Shown here in pieces: positions 53,496 through 63,965 of a DNA stretch of 64,000 bases. Each line of letters begins with the position of its first letter. Position 1 is the first letter of the stretch. The DNA comes from Limnohabitans sp. T6-20. GTDB lineage: Bacteria; Pseudomonadota; Gammaproteobacteria; Burkholderiales; Burkholderiaceae_C. Below the pieces are notes generated by a model. The model had not been told where the DNA came from. It saw nothing but the letters and a program-made list of their open reading frames with translations, and did not search any database. A program made the position numbers and the translations under genes. The stretch is from the NCBI RefSeq assembly GCF_003063505.1, contig NZ_NERW01000002.1, positions 1 to 64,000 of the forward strand, read 5' to 3'.

Positions 53496-53738
53496 GTAGG
53501 AGGCCGCCCCTGCGGCCGAATGTGTGCAGTGGCTTCGTTAGCCATTCGCGAGCAGGGGCTCGCTCCCACAAAGACCGCAGGCCATTCCGCTGTGGGAGGC
53601 TGCTCCCACAAAGACCGCAGGCCATTCCGCTGTGGGAGGCTGCTCCCACAAAGACCGCAGGCCATTCCGCTGTGGGAGGCTGCCCCCACAAAGAGCGCAG
53701 GCCATTTCCCTGTGGGAGGTCGCCCCTGCGGCCGAATG
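53496..53738. repeat. REP/BIME cluster 7 with 40-base tandem array
   Basis: Plus REP at 53496-53522, minus REP at 53543-53569 and plus REP at 53712-53738 frame four tandem units with a 40-base period (GCCATTCCGC at 53581, 53621 and 53661, with a variant at 53701). Each unit has a hybrid hairpin GTGGGAGGCTGCTCCCAC, that is a REP head closed directly on its own reverse complement. The first three units are nearly identical. Confidence 0.92.
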
Positions 53739-53745
53739 GTTGCCA

Positions 53746-54417
53746 TCACATCAGCCCTTGCTCCGCCATCGACAGGGCTTGGCCTTGCCCGACGATGATG
53801 TGGTCGAGCACGCGCACATCCACCAGTGCCAGCGATGCTTTGAGGGTCTGGGTCAGGTGCTCGTCGGCCCGGCTGGGCTGCACCGAGCCGCTGGGGTGGT
53901 TGTGGCTCAGCACCACGGCAGCCGCTTGGTGGTGCAGGGCGCGCAGGACAACCTCTCTTGGGTACACAGAAGTCTGGCTGAGGGTCCCCCGAAAAAGTTC
54001 CTCCAGAGCCAGCAAGCGGTTTTGGCTGTCCAGAAACAGCACGGCAAAGACTTCGTGGTTTTTGTGGGCCAGTTGCAGCTGCAAATACTGCTTGACGGCG
54101 TCGGGCGTGTGAAAGGCCTCGCGCTCTTTGAGCCGTTGGCTCAGGGCCCGGCGGGCCAGCTCGAAAACGGCCAGCAGTTCTGCCTGCTTGGCAGGCCCGA
54201 GGCCCTTGACCAATTTGAGTGACTGCGCCGAGGCCTGCAGCAAGCCCGCAATGCCGTCGGGCCCGAGCAGTTCTTCGGACAGCTGGAAGACGTTTTTGCC
54301 CGCCATGCCGGTGCGCAACAAGATGGCCAGCAGCTCGACATCGCTCAAGGCCTGGGGGCCTCGGGCGAGCAACTTTTCTCGTGGCCGCGCGTCGGGCGGC
54401 AAGTCCTTGATGCTCAT
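53746..54417 (-). CDS. radC: RadC family JAB-domain protein
   Basis: A 223-aa protein. The N-terminal helix-hairpin-helix region (about 1-100, [23 protein letters not shown]) is followed by the JAB/MPN domain with [20 protein letters not shown] and the metal motif [16 protein letters not shown] (H-x-H...S...D). Length is the usual 220-230 aa. Its role in recombination or repair is unresolved for the family. The downstream side carries the REP tandem array. Confidence 0.94.
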   Translation of the reverse strand: MSIKDLPPDARPREKLLARGPQALSDVELLAILLRTGMAGKNVFQLSEELLGPDGIAGLLQASAQSLKLVKGLGPAKQAELLAVFELARRALSQRLKEREAFHTPDAVKQYLQLQLAHKNHEVFAVLFLDSQNRLLALEELFRGTLSQTSVYPREVVLRALHHQAAAVVLSHNHPSGSVQPSRADEHLTQTLKASLALVDVRVLDHIIVGQGQALSMAEQGLM

Positions 54418-54546
54418 CTGAAGCCCCTCCCCGGAGCAGCCATCGGTCCTTTTTGCCCCTTTGGGGGGACGGGTTGGCCGGGCTTTTTACAATAGTGCCT
54501 TCTTTATGCCTGTTTGGCCGCGTTTGCGGCATTCCAGAAAACCCTT

Positions 54547-54990
54547 ATGTCCATTGTCGAACCCGGTTCTTTCTTGACGCTTCACTACCGCCTGGCTGGG
54601 CCGCAGGGTGACATCATCAACACCTTCAACGAAAAGCCTGCCACTTTGTCGCTGGGCTCGGGCACCTTGTCGCCCGCCGTGGAGCAGCGTTTGCTGGGCC
54701 TGGCCGAGGGCACGCGGGTGGTGATGGAAATTCCGGCAGGCGAAGCTTTTGGCGAGCACATTGCGGACATGCAGCAATGGGTGGCGCGCAAGCTGCTGAA
54801 TGAGCTGGGCGACCCGATGGAAAAATACGCCGCAGGCGATGTGGTGCAGTTCCCCACGCCCGATGGCTTGGGCTCTTATGCCGGCACGGTGCTTGAAGTG
54901 GGCGAGGCGGGCGCGGTGTTGTTTGACTTCAACCACCCGCTGGCCGGGCAGCCTGTGACCTTTGAGGTTGAACTGATCGGGGTGCTGTGA
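54547..54990 (+). CDS. fkpB: FKBP-type peptidyl-prolyl isomerase (SlpA type)
   Basis: A 147-aa SlyD/SlpA-like FKBP with an insert-in-flap domain. It has [54 protein letters not shown] and [20 protein letters not shown] at the end. It lies directly before ispH with a 1-base overlap, as in E. coli and many proteobacteria. The start ATG is at 54547. Confidence 0.94.
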   Translation: MSIVEPGSFLTLHYRLAGPQGDIINTFNEKPATLSLGSGTLSPAVEQRLLGLAEGTRVVMEIPAGEAFGEHIADMQQWVARKLLNELGDPMEKYAAGDVVQFPTPDGLGSYAGTVLEVGEAGAVLFDFNHPLAGQPVTFEVELIGVL

Positions 54991-55919
54991 TGACATCTGA
55001 AGTGCTGTTGGCCGAACCCCGTGGCTTTTGTGCCGGGGTGGACCGGGCCATCGACATCGTGGAGCACGCGCTGACCAAATTCGGCCGACCCATTTATGTG
55101 CGCCATGAAATCGTGCACAACACCTATGTGGTCAATGACCTGAAAGAAAAGGGCGCGATCTTTATTGAAGAGCTGTCCGATGTGCCGCCGGGTGCGACGC
55201 TGATTTTCAGCGCCCATGGCGTGAGCCGGGCCATCCAGGACGAAGCCGAACAACGCGGCTTCCGTATTTTTGATGCCACCTGCCCGCTGGTGACCAAGGT
55301 GCATGTGGAGCTGGCCAAGCTGCACAAAGAGGGCTACGAGTTCATCATGATCGGCCACAAGGGGCACCCGGAGGTGGAAGGCACCATGGGCCAGCTCGAC
55401 AGCGGCATCCACCTGGTGGAAGACGTGGAAGACGTGGCCAGGGTGCAGCCCGCACAGACGACTTTGCTGGCCGTGGTCACGCAGACCACCCTGAGCGTGG
55501 ACGATGCGGCCGAGATCGTGGCGGCCGTGAAAGCCCGCTTTCCGCAAGTGCGCGAGCCCAAGCAGCAAGACATTTGCTACGCCACCCAGAACCGTCAAGA
55601 CGCCGTGAAGCTCATGAGCCCGATGGTGGACGTGGTGATCGTGGTGGGCAGCCCCACCAGCTCCAACAGCAACCGCCTGCGCGAGCTGGCTGACCGGCTG
55701 GGCACGCCGGCCTACATGGTGGACAGCGCTGCAGACCTGGATCCAGCCTGGTTTGAAGGAACCCAAAAAGTGGGCCTGACGGCTGGTGCTTCGGCACCGG
55801 ATGTGCTGGTGCAAGAGGTGATTGCGCGCCTGCGCGTGCTGGGCGCCGTGTCGGTGCGCACGCTCGATGGCATTCAGGAAACCATCAAATTCCCGCTGCC
55901 CAAGGGTTTGAAGCTGTAA
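54990..55919 (+). CDS. ispH: 4-hydroxy-3-methylbut-2-enyl diphosphate reductase
   Basis: A 309-aa [4Fe-4S] enzyme giving IPP and DMAPP in the MEP pathway. Cluster cysteines appear in [13 protein letters not shown] (about residue 13), [12 protein letters not shown] (about 95) and ICYATQNRQ (about 195). HGVSRAI and [10 protein letters not shown] supply substrate contacts. ATG at 54990 overlaps the fkpB stop; a GTG three bases earlier is less likely. It feeds UppS with isoprenoid precursors. Confidence 0.97.
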   Translation: MTSEVLLAEPRGFCAGVDRAIDIVEHALTKFGRPIYVRHEIVHNTYVVNDLKEKGAIFIEELSDVPPGATLIFSAHGVSRAIQDEAEQRGFRIFDATCPLVTKVHVELAKLHKEGYEFIMIGHKGHPEVEGTMGQLDSGIHLVEDVEDVARVQPAQTTLLAVVTQTTLSVDDAAEIVAAVKARFPQVREPKQQDICYATQNRQDAVKLMSPMVDVVIVVGSPTSSNSNRLRELADRLGTPAYMVDSAADLDPAWFEGTQKVGLTAGASAPDVLVQEVIARLRVLGAVSVRTLDGIQETIKFPLPKGLKL

Positions 55920-55938
55920 CCCACTGAACCACTGCCCA

Positions 55939-57557
<1,619 letters not shown>

Positions 57558-57586
57558 TGCTTTTGAATTTCACCAGGAGTGCTTTG

Positions 57587-58066
57587 ATGAACACCATGCA
57601 ACGGATTTCTGGTGCGCTTCGGGGGGGCTTGCTGGCCTTGTCTGCCTTTTGTGCTTTGGGTTTGGCCGGATGTGCCAGCCCGGGCAGTTCGCCCTCTGTG
57701 GGCGTGGGGCCGGATGGCAAGGTGCAGAACCCGGTGCAGTTGCTTGGGCAGCTGCCTTTGCCTCCGGGCAGCATCATTCGGGCCGATCAGTCCCTGATCA
57801 TTGGCGCGGGCGACAACTGGGTGGGCCGGGTGGTGCTGGATGTGGGCCGTGATTTTGATGCCGCTTACCGGTTCTTCCTTGAAACTTATCCGGCACAGGG
57901 CTGGACCGTGGTGTCTGCGGTGCGTGGCAAAAACAGCTTCATGGTGATGACCCGGCAGGAACGCACGGCCACGTTGGAGATGGTTGATGGCGGCATGATG
58001 GGCAGCAACGTGTCGTTGACGATGGCCCCGCGCAATGCGGCGGTGATGGTGCCCAAAAAGCCCTGA
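57587..58066 (+). CDS. Putative lipoprotein, 159 aa
   Basis: Begins with a lipoprotein signal: basic MNTMQRISGALR, a hydrophobic stretch, and lipobox LAGC with Cys at about residue 28. The mature part has a compact domain around VVLDVGRDFDAAYRFFLETY and GWTVVSAVRGKNSFMVMTRQ, reminiscent of small periplasmic folds that I cannot name. No catalytic motif is seen. ATG at 57587 was preferred to an upstream M that overlaps the serS end. Confidence 0.8.
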   Translation: MNTMQRISGALRGGLLALSAFCALGLAGCASPGSSPSVGVGPDGKVQNPVQLLGQLPLPPGSIIRADQSLIIGAGDNWVGRVVLDVGRDFDAAYRFFLETYPAQGWTVVSAVRGKNSFMVMTRQERTATLEMVDGGMMGSNVSLTMAPRNAAVMVPKKP

Positions 58067-58103
58067 AGGGCTCTGCTAGAATCACAGCTTCGACAAATAC
58101 TCA

Positions 58104-58193
58104 GGAGGGGTGGCAGAGTGGTCGAATGTACCTGACTCGAAATCAGGCGTAGTGGCAACACTACCGAGGGTTCGAATCCCTCCTCCTCCGCCA
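58104..58193 (+). tRNA. tRNA-Ser (anticodon CGA)
   Basis: 90 bases including an encoded CCA. The acceptor arm GGAGGGG pairs with the 3' strand CCTCCTCC region. The anticodon stem-loop is CCTGA-CTCGAAA-TCAGG with anticodon CGA. A long variable arm (CGTAGTGG...CTACCG) marks it as type II serine tRNA, and the T-arm contains GGTTCGAATCC. It reads UCG codons. Confidence 0.97.
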
Positions 58194-58199
58194 GTTGAA

Positions 58200-58234
58200 A
58201 ACCCCACATTGGTTTGCCAATGTGGGGTTTTTTT
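58200..58234 (+). terminator. Terminator after tRNA-Ser
   Basis: Stem CCCCACATTGG, loop TTTG, stem CCAATGTGGGG, then seven T. Confidence 0.95.
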
Positions 58235-58292
58235 ATGACTTTCGCGGCGTCCAAGTTCTGTGACGCTTTCCTCAAAACTTCAGACTGTGGTC

Positions 58293-58466
58293 ATGAAATC
58301 CTTGTTCTTAGTTCTGTCTGCCATGGTGGTGTCCACATGCTTGTCGGGCTGCACGCTTTTGGCCATTGCCGATGCTGCAGGCTCAGCGGTGGTTTATGGT
58401 GTCAAGACCACGGTGAATGTGCTGGACGCGGTGACGCCCGACATTGTGAACAAGAAGAAGGATTGA
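58293..58466 (+). CDS. Small lipoprotein, 57 aa
   Basis: A short gene with a clear lipoprotein signal: MKSLFLVLSAMVVSTCLSGC, with the lipobox Cys at residue 20. The mature peptide is only about 38 aa with an amphipathic stretch VVYGVKTTVNVLDAVTPDIV and a basic KKKD end. Function unknown; similar tiny lipoproteins occur next to tRNA or stress genes in Burkholderiales. ATG at 58293 was chosen because the signal peptide starts there. It is followed by two hairpins. Confidence 0.7.
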   Translation: MKSLFLVLSAMVVSTCLSGCTLLAIADAAGSAVVYGVKTTVNVLDAVTPDIVNKKKD

Positions 58467-58518
58467 GCAGCGCAGCCGTGGCTGGCTGATCCCAGCACGC
58501 CAGCAGGCCACACAAAGC

Positions 58519-58544
58519 AAAACCGGCACATCTGTGCCGGTTTT
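58519..58544 (+). terminator. Terminator after the small lipoprotein gene
   Basis: Arms AAAACCGGCACA and TGTGCCGGTTTT separated by TC, so poly-A and poly-T flank the GC stem and it can work on both strands. Confidence 0.9.
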
Positions 58545-58552
58545 CATGAACG

Positions 58553-58583
58553 CAACAGGCACTTGAAGTGCCTGTTGTTTTTT
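58553..58583. terminator. Second hairpin, between convergent genes
   Basis: Arms CAACAGGCACTT and AAGTGCCTGTTG around a single G, followed by a T-run on the plus strand. It lies just beyond the stop of the minus-strand response-regulator gene. Confidence 0.85.
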
Positions 58584-59190
58584 AAATGCCCAACCAGCCG
58601 TTGGTGCGTGCAAAGTGCAGCGCTTGGGTGCGGCTATTGACGCCCAGACGGCGGAACAGACGCCAGAAGTGCACCTTGACGGTGTGCTCGCTGATGTCGA
58701 GTTTTTCGGCAATTTCGCGGTTGGACAAGCCCTGGTCCAGCATCAGAATCAATTGCTTTTGACGTTTGGACAGTTTGGTGGGGCCAGCCGGCGTGGCAGC
58801 TTCTTCTGCTGCGGCTTCCTCTTCTTCAGAGACCAGCAAAGAACGCAAAGCCGCGATGATTTGCGTCGGGCTGTTGGACTTTTCGATGAAGGCGTTGGCA
58901 CCCGCTTCAAGGCAACGTGCTTCAAATTCGCTGGCGCTGGCGCTGGTGACCACGGCCAGTGGCACATCCGGAAACTTGGCTTTCAGAACCTGTACGCCCG
59001 ACATGCCGAGCGTGTCGGGCAGCTGCAAGTCGAGGCAGAAGAGCTCGGGTGCACCATTTTTTTCAACAGTGGACTCGACCACATTCAGTTTGTGGATCGG
59101 AATGATTTTGAGACCGGGCTTGACGCGGTGCACGAGCATCGTCAGCGCATCGCGCATCAAAGGGTGGTCGTCGATGACATATACAGTCAT
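58582..59190 (-). CDS. LuxR/NarL-family response regulator
   Basis: A 202-aa two-domain regulator. The receiver domain (1-120) has VYVIDDHPLMRDAL with the acidic pair, LFCLDLQLPDT with the phospho-Asp near residue 54, and VTSASASEFEARCLEAGA. The GerE/LuxR helix-turn-helix (about 138-200) has LSKRQKQLILMLDQGLSNRE and EHTVKVHFWRLFRRL. An acidic Glu/Ala linker joins them. No sensor kinase is adjacent, so it is an orphan in this window. Confidence 0.93.
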   Translation of the reverse strand: MTVYVIDDHPLMRDALTMLVHRVKPGLKIIPIHKLNVVESTVEKNGAPELFCLDLQLPDTLGMSGVQVLKAKFPDVPLAVVTSASASEFEARCLEAGANAFIEKSNSPTQIIAALRSLLVSEEEEAAAEEAATPAGPTKLSKRQKQLILMLDQGLSNREIAEKLDISEHTVKVHFWRLFRRLGVNSRTQALHFARTNGWLGI

Positions 59191-59277
59191 GTTTTAGTTC
59201 TCTGCAGTAGGCTTAAAGTTTAAGGATACACCGGATTGGAATTTTTAGCAATATAAATTGCCAAACTTGAGAAAAAA

Positions 59278-60594
59278 TTATTTAAATGATTTTTTCAAAT
59301 TTATCAAATATTCCAACGCTTGTGTGAGAAGTGGCTCGGTATCCGGTGTCAGAGGTTCCAGTTGCGCACGCAATTCGCTCAGGCAGGCAATGCCTTCGGT
59401 TTGCAGACGGGCCATGGTTTGGGCGGCTTCTTTGGGCGATGCAAAGCCCAGGCTTTGCAAGATCAGCTGGCCCTGTGCATCGACCAGCTTGAAGTAGAAC
59501 TGCCCGTCTTTTTCGCGGTATTGCTTGAAGCTGGGGGTTGCGGCTTTGGCTTCTTTGGCCACTGGCGCCTTAGCACCCGATGACAAGGCGCGAAGCCCCA
59601 CGGCGTGGCGCACTTCGCGCATGAACGGGGTGGCCAGTTGGCGGGCTTTGTCGGCACCGGCCAGCAAGATTTTGTCCATCTGTGCGGGGTTGTCGATGAG
59701 GGCTTGGTATTGCTCGCGCATGGGCGCGATTTCACGGTCGATGCGCTCAAACAGCATTTGTTTGGCATCGCCCCAGCCAATGCCGTCGGCATAGGCTTGG
59801 GCCATGGCCGCGGTTTCTTCGGCGCTGGCAAAGGCCTGGTAAATCTGGAACAGGGCCGAGCCTTCGGTGCTTTTGGGCTCGCCGGGCGCTTTGGAGTCGG
59901 TGACGATGCCCGCGATTTGCTTGCGCATTTGCGCCGCAGGGGCAAACAGCGGGATGGTGTTGTCGTAGCTCTTGCTCATCTTGCGGCCGTCGAGGCCGGG
60001 CAGCAGGGCCACGGATTCTTCGATCACGGCTTCGGGCAGCACAAAGTGTTCACCATACAAATGGTTGAAGCTGGACGCCATGTCGCGCGCCATCTCGATG
60101 TGCTGGATTTGGTCACGGCCCACGGGCACTTTGTGCGCTTTGAACATCAAGATGTCGGCACCCATGAGCACCGGGTACATGAACAGGCCTGCCGTCACGT
60201 CGCTGTCGGGGTCGTGGCCTGCGGCGTTGTTTTTGTCGACAGCGGCTTTGTAGGCATGGGCGCGGTTGAGCAGGCCTTTGCCGGTCACGCAGGTCAACAG
60301 CCAGGTGAGTTCGGGGATCTCGGGGATGTCGGATTGGCGGTAAAACGTGACCTTTTCAGGGTCGAGGCCCGAGGCGATCCAGCTGGCGGCGATCTCAAGC
60401 GTCGAGCGCTGGATGCGGGCAGGTTCATCGCATTTGATGAGCGCGTGGTAGTCGGCCAGAAAGTAAAAACCGTCGGTGTTGAGGTCACGGCTGGCTTGCA
60501 CCGTGGGGCGAATGGCCCCCACATAGTTGCCCAGGTGGGGCGTGCCGGTGGTGGTGATGCCGGTGAGGACGCGGGTGCGGGGCTTGGAGGTCAT
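59278..60594 (-). CDS. trpS: Tryptophanyl-tRNA synthetase with C-terminal extension
   Basis: A 438-aa class I synthetase. It shows TGITTTGTPHLGNYVGAIRP (HIGH-type motif HLGN) and GRKMSKSYDN (KMSKS). Catalytic and anticodon parts end at about residue 345. E. coli TrpS has 334 aa, so about 90 residues are extra. A linker rich in Ala/Lys leads to YREKDGQFYFKLVDAQGQLI and SLGFASPKEAAQTMARLQ, which looks like a DUF1508/YegP-type repeat. Start M at 60594 was chosen over an upstream M. The gene follows the M50 protease gene on the same strand by 25 bases. Confidence 0.95.
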   Translation of the reverse strand: MTSKPRTRVLTGITTTGTPHLGNYVGAIRPTVQASRDLNTDGFYFLADYHALIKCDEPARIQRSTLEIAASWIASGLDPEKVTFYRQSDIPEIPELTWLLTCVTGKGLLNRAHAYKAAVDKNNAAGHDPDSDVTAGLFMYPVLMGADILMFKAHKVPVGRDQIQHIEMARDMASSFNHLYGEHFVLPEAVIEESVALLPGLDGRKMSKSYDNTIPLFAPAAQMRKQIAGIVTDSKAPGEPKSTEGSALFQIYQAFASAEETAAMAQAYADGIGWGDAKQMLFERIDREIAPMREQYQALIDNPAQMDKILLAGADKARQLATPFMREVRHAVGLRALSSGAKAPVAKEAKAATPSFKQYREKDGQFYFKLVDAQGQLILQSLGFASPKEAAQTMARLQTEGIACLSELRAQLEPLTPDTEPLLTQALEYLINLKKSFK

Positions 60595-60619
60595 GTGAGC
60601 AAAATCAACGAAGCAAAAA

Positions 60620-61282
60620 TCAACGAAGTAAAAAAGACAAGGGGCTGAGCGCCAGCTTGAGCAGATCAAAGGTCACGCCCATGAGCGGCTGCATCCACAG
60701 GCTGCTGATGACGCCTGTGATGACCAGTGCCATGACGATGTAAAAACCGAAGGGCTCAATGCGCGAAACCATCACGGCCTGACGCCAGGGCAGCAAGCCG
60801 ACCAGAATGCGCCCACCGTCGAGCGGGGGCAGCGGAAACAGGTTGAAAGCGAACATGACCACGTTGGTCAGCATGCCGGCTTTGCACATTTCAAGAAAGA
60901 ACCGCTCGGTGATGCCGCCAGCTGCCAGCACATAAAGCAAGACGCCCCACAGCAGTGCTTGCACCAAATTGGAGGCCGGGCCTGCCAACGCCACCCAGAC
61001 CATGTCGCGTTTGGGGTGTCGCAATTGGTCAAAGCGCACGGGCACGGGTTTGGCATAACCAAACAAGAAAGCCCCCCCGGTGCTGAAATAAAGCAGCAGC
61101 GGCAACAAGATGGTGCCCATTGGGTCGATGTGCGGAAGGGGGTTCAGGGTGACGCGCCCCAGCATGGCTGCTGTGTTGTCGCCCAGGCGTTGCGCGGCAT
61201 AACCGTGTGCCGCCTCGTGCAGCGTGATCGCAAAGATCACCGGCAGGGCATAGATCAGGACGGTTTGGATGAGGTCGGTCAT
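60620..61282 (-). CDS. Site-2 protease family (M50) membrane metalloprotease
   Basis: A 220-aa protein with about five membrane segments. Zinc motif HEAAHGYAAQRLGD lies near residue 22. The second site NLFPLPPLDGGRILVGLLP (N-x2-P-x2-DGG) lies near 142. It lacks PDZ and CBS domains, the compact SpoIVFB/Rip-like form common next to trpS in betaproteobacteria. Substrate unknown. Likely cotranscribed with trpS. Confidence 0.93.
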   Translation of the reverse strand: MTDLIQTVLIYALPVIFAITLHEAAHGYAAQRLGDNTAAMLGRVTLNPLPHIDPMGTILLPLLLYFSTGGAFLFGYAKPVPVRFDQLRHPKRDMVWVALAGPASNLVQALLWGVLLYVLAAGGITERFFLEMCKAGMLTNVVMFAFNLFPLPPLDGGRILVGLLPWRQAVMVSRIEPFGFYIVMALVITGVISSLWMQPLMGVTFDLLKLALSPLSFLLR

Positions 61283-61338
61283 AAGCTGTTGATTGTCTCA
61301 GACCTGGCCTCACTTTGACTTGGTGCGCGGCCGTCTTT

Positions 61339-61411
61339 GTGGGAGGCTGCCCCTGCGGCCGAATGCTTGCTTTGCCAATGCACGAATTCGCGAGCTGGGG
61401 CTCGCTCCTAC
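61339..61411. repeat. REP/BIME cluster 9
   Basis: Plus REP at 61339-61365 (mixed arm GGCTGC/GCGGCC, G-U paired) and minus REP at 61386-61411 (GCGAGC type with a CTGG loop), between the M50 gene start and the yciO stop. Confidence 0.85.
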
Positions 61412-61451
61412 AGAGACACCGTTTGCTGCCTCCCACACGACAAAAGCGAGT

Positions 61452-62075
61452 TCAGAGCCCCAAAAGGGCCGGGTCGCCCTGGCCGCGCCGCAGCACTTCG
61501 GGCTCGTCGCCGCTCATGTCGATCACGGTGGTGGGTTCCAACGAGCAGGCGCCAGCGTCAATCACCGCGCCGACCTGGTGTTCCAGGCGTTCGCGGATGT
61601 CTTCGGGGTCGTTCAGCGGCTGTTCTTCGCCCGGCATGATGAGTGTGGCCGCCAGCAGTGGCGCGCCGTGCAAGCTCAGCAGTTCTTGCAGCACTTTGTG
61701 ATTGGGCACACGCAGGCCGATGGTTTTGCGCTGGGGGTGGCTGACCCGGCGGGGCACTTCTTTGGTGGCTTCCAGAATGAAAGTGAAGGGGCCGGGCGTG
61801 GCCTGCTTGATGGCGCGGAACTGCTGGTTGTCGACTCTGGCGTAGTTGGCCAGTTCACTCAGATCGCGGCACAGCACTGTCAGGTGGTGCTTGTCGTCCA
61901 CGCCACGAATGCGGCGCAGTTGGTCGGCTGCGTTTTTGTCGTCCAGGTGGCAGACCAGGGCATAGCTGGAGTCGGTGGGCACCGCCAGCACGCTGCCTTG
62001 GTTCAGCAGTTGCACGGCTTGCTTGAGCAGGCGCGCTTGCGGGTTGTCGGGGTGAACGGTGAAAAACTGGGCCAT
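61452..62075 (-). CDS. YciO/YrdC/Sua5-family protein
   Basis: A 207-aa protein with LLKQAVQLLNQGSVLAVPTD near the N-terminus, SYALVCHLDDKNAADQLRRI, TPGPFTFILEATKEVPRRV and RKTIGLRVPNH, the YrdC fold that makes threonylcarbamoyl-AMP or binds RNA. Short length without the Sua5 C-terminal domain and partnership with the PHP gene match YciO. It lies 30 bases after the transporter gene on the same strand. Confidence 0.9.
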   Translation of the reverse strand: MAQFFTVHPDNPQARLLKQAVQLLNQGSVLAVPTDSSYALVCHLDDKNAADQLRRIRGVDDKHHLTVLCRDLSELANYARVDNQQFRAIKQATPGPFTFILEATKEVPRRVSHPQRKTIGLRVPNHKVLQELLSLHGAPLLAATLIMPGEEQPLNDPEDIRERLEHQVGAVIDAGACSLEPTTVIDMSGDEPEVLRRGQGDPALLGL

Positions 62076-62105
62076 GGCGTCTTGACGATCGAGGGAATGC
62101 GGAAT

Positions 62106-63002
62106 TCAGGATTCTGGCGGTTGAATGGCGATGCGGTTTTCGCGAACTGTGAGCCAGGCCCCCAAAGCGCCGCACAAGGCCACCAGGCCCATGCCCACAA
62201 AGGTCCATTGGTCCGGCAGGTGCTTGAAGACGAGCCAGCCGCCCAGCACGGCAAAGCCGATCTGTGTGTACATATAGGGCGTGAGCGTGGCGGCCGGTGT
62301 GCGGGCATAGGCCAGGATCAGCAAGAAATGCCCGATCGAGGCCAGTACACCCATCAACAACAGTTGCAGCCAAACCGTCCAGTCTTGCGGCATTTCCCAG
62401 ACAAAAGGCAGGATCAGCGAAGACAAGGCGGTGCCGATCCAGCCCGTGTAGAAGTGCATGGTGATCGGGTCTTCGGTTTTGGCCATCTTGCTGGTCAGGA
62501 TCTGAAAGCCCGCATTGGTGGCCACCAGCATCAGGGGCAGAATCACCGTCCAGTCAAAGTGGTGGCTGCCGGGGCGGATGATGACCAGCGTGCCTGCAAA
62601 GCCACCGGCAACCAACATCCAGCGCAGGGGGCGTATTTTTTCCTTCAGCATCCAGGCCGCCAGCAAGGTGATGACCAAGGGGGCCAAAAGCGCGATGGAC
62701 GTGAATTCGCCCACAGGCATGTATTTGAGGCTGTAAAAGGCCAGGATGCTGCAGGCAAACAACAGCAGACCGCGCGCCAGTTGAAAGCGCGGGTGGTGTG
62801 TCAGCAATACCCGGCGACCACGGCCTGGCCAGACCACGGCGGTGGTGATGAGCGCCTGAATGGCATAGCGAAACCAGAGCGCCACCAAAACAGACAAGCC
62901 TGCACTGATGTGCCGGGTGGTGGTGTCCAGCGTGGCAAAGCAGGCGGTCGCCAAAACGGCAAAGCCAATGCCGTGCAGGGTGTTCGCGGCGGGTTTGCTC
63001 AC
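62106..63002 (-). CDS. EamA/DMT-family transporter
   Basis: A 298-aa inner-membrane protein with ten hydrophobic helices as two EamA repeats (about 12-145 and 160-288). GEFTSIALLAPLVITLLAAW and TPAATLTPYMYTQIGFAVLG mark equivalent positions in each repeat. Substrate not predictable. GTG at 63002 was chosen because it overlaps the PHP stop (GTGA), implying coupled translation. Confidence 0.9.
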   Translation of the reverse strand: MSKPAANTLHGIGFAVLATACFATLDTTTRHISAGLSVLVALWFRYAIQALITTAVVWPGRGRRVLLTHHPRFQLARGLLLFACSILAFYSLKYMPVGEFTSIALLAPLVITLLAAWMLKEKIRPLRWMLVAGGFAGTLVIIRPGSHHFDWTVILPLMLVATNAGFQILTSKMAKTEDPITMHFYTGWIGTALSSLILPFVWEMPQDWTVWLQLLLMGVLASIGHFLLILAYARTPAATLTPYMYTQIGFAVLGGWLVFKHLPDQWTFVGMGLVALCGALGAWLTVRENRIAIQPPES

Positions 63003-63841
63003 TGAATGCGGTCGGCCAGCAGTTCCCAAACCGGGGTCAATTGGCCAGGCAAGAAGGGCAGTGTGCCCAGGTCGATGCGGCTTTCGTCGGGGCTGTGGAA
63101 ATCACTGCCGCGCGAGGCCGCGAGGTCGAATTCGAGGGCGGTTTCCGCATAGCGCACGGCTTCGGGTGAGGAGTGGCTGCCTGTGATGACTTCGACGCCA
63201 CGGCCGCCATGGGCCTTGAACTCGCTGAACAGGGCATATTCTTCGTTGGGGCTGAAGCCGTAACGTGCCGGGTGGGCAATGACGGCGATACCGCCAGCAT
63301 CGGTGATCCACTGCACGGCTTCTTGCAGTCGTGCCCAGCGGTGCGGCACATAACCGGGCTTGCCTTCGGTCAGGTATTTGCGAAACACCTCGGAGGTGTC
63401 GCTGCAAACACCGGTTTCCACCAGGTGTCGCGCAAAGTGGGTGCGTGAAATCAGCTCGGGGTTGCCCACATATTGCAAGGCGCCCTCGTAGGCATTCAGG
63501 ATGCCGACTTTAGCCAGGCCATCCGACATTTCCTGGGCGCGTTCGCTGCGCCCGCCGCGTGTGCGGCGCAAGCCCTCCACCAGCGAGGTGTTGTGGGCAT
63601 CAAAGCCCAAGCCCACGATGTGGACGGTCTGGTTGGCAAAGGTGATCGAAATTTCGGTGCCCGTGAGGTAGGGCAGGTTTTGCGCACGGGCTGCCGCCAA
63701 AGCACGGTCTTGGCCACCTACTTCGTCATGGTCGGTCAGGGCCCAGAGTTCTACGCCGTTGGCTTTGGCGCGTGCGGCCAGGGCTTCCGGGGTGAGGGTG
63801 CCGTCGGAGACAACGGAGTGGCAATGCAGGTCAGCGTTCAT
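62999..63841 (-). CDS. PHP-domain phosphoesterase (RNase AM/TrpH-like)
   Basis: A 280-aa PHP protein. It has metal motifs DLHCHSVVSDG (residues 4-14), LTDHDEVGG, TGTEIS, VIAHPARY and SRGSDFHSP. These match the YciV/TrpH group that degrades 3',5'-bisphosphonucleotides and 5'-end RNA. The gene order PHP - transporter - yciO resembles trpH-yciO of E. coli. Start ATG at 63841. Confidence 0.93.
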   Translation of the reverse strand: MNADLHCHSVVSDGTLTPEALAARAKANGVELWALTDHDEVGGQDRALAAARAQNLPYLTGTEISITFANQTVHIVGLGFDAHNTSLVEGLRRTRGGRSERAQEMSDGLAKVGILNAYEGALQYVGNPELISRTHFARHLVETGVCSDTSEVFRKYLTEGKPGYVPHRWARLQEAVQWITDAGGIAVIAHPARYGFSPNEEYALFSEFKAHGGRGVEVITGSHSSPEAVRYAETALEFDLAASRGSDFHSPDESRIDLGTLPFLPGQLTPVWELLADRIQ

Positions 63842-63965
63842 GGTGATTTCCTCAAAGGCATTTTAGGCCCATGCCGAACAGCACGGCCTTTGGCGTGGCA
63901 AAGCCCTGACAGCACGAACAGCCCTGCGTTTTTTCAGGCTGATCGGGCTGGCCGATAATCCAAGC

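Noticed and set aside
53570..53738. Possible CRISPR array (regular 40-base repeats)
   Set aside because: The whole unit repeats with no unique spacers, and the units derive from REP sequence; no cas gene is nearby.
52725..53798. 357-codon open frame on the plus strand
   Set aside because: Antisense to the PfkB kinase, then runs through REP repeats; no domain.
61293..63005. 570-codon open frame on the plus strand
   Set aside because: Antisense to yciO and the EamA transporter, which have clear motifs; composition typical of a shadow frame.
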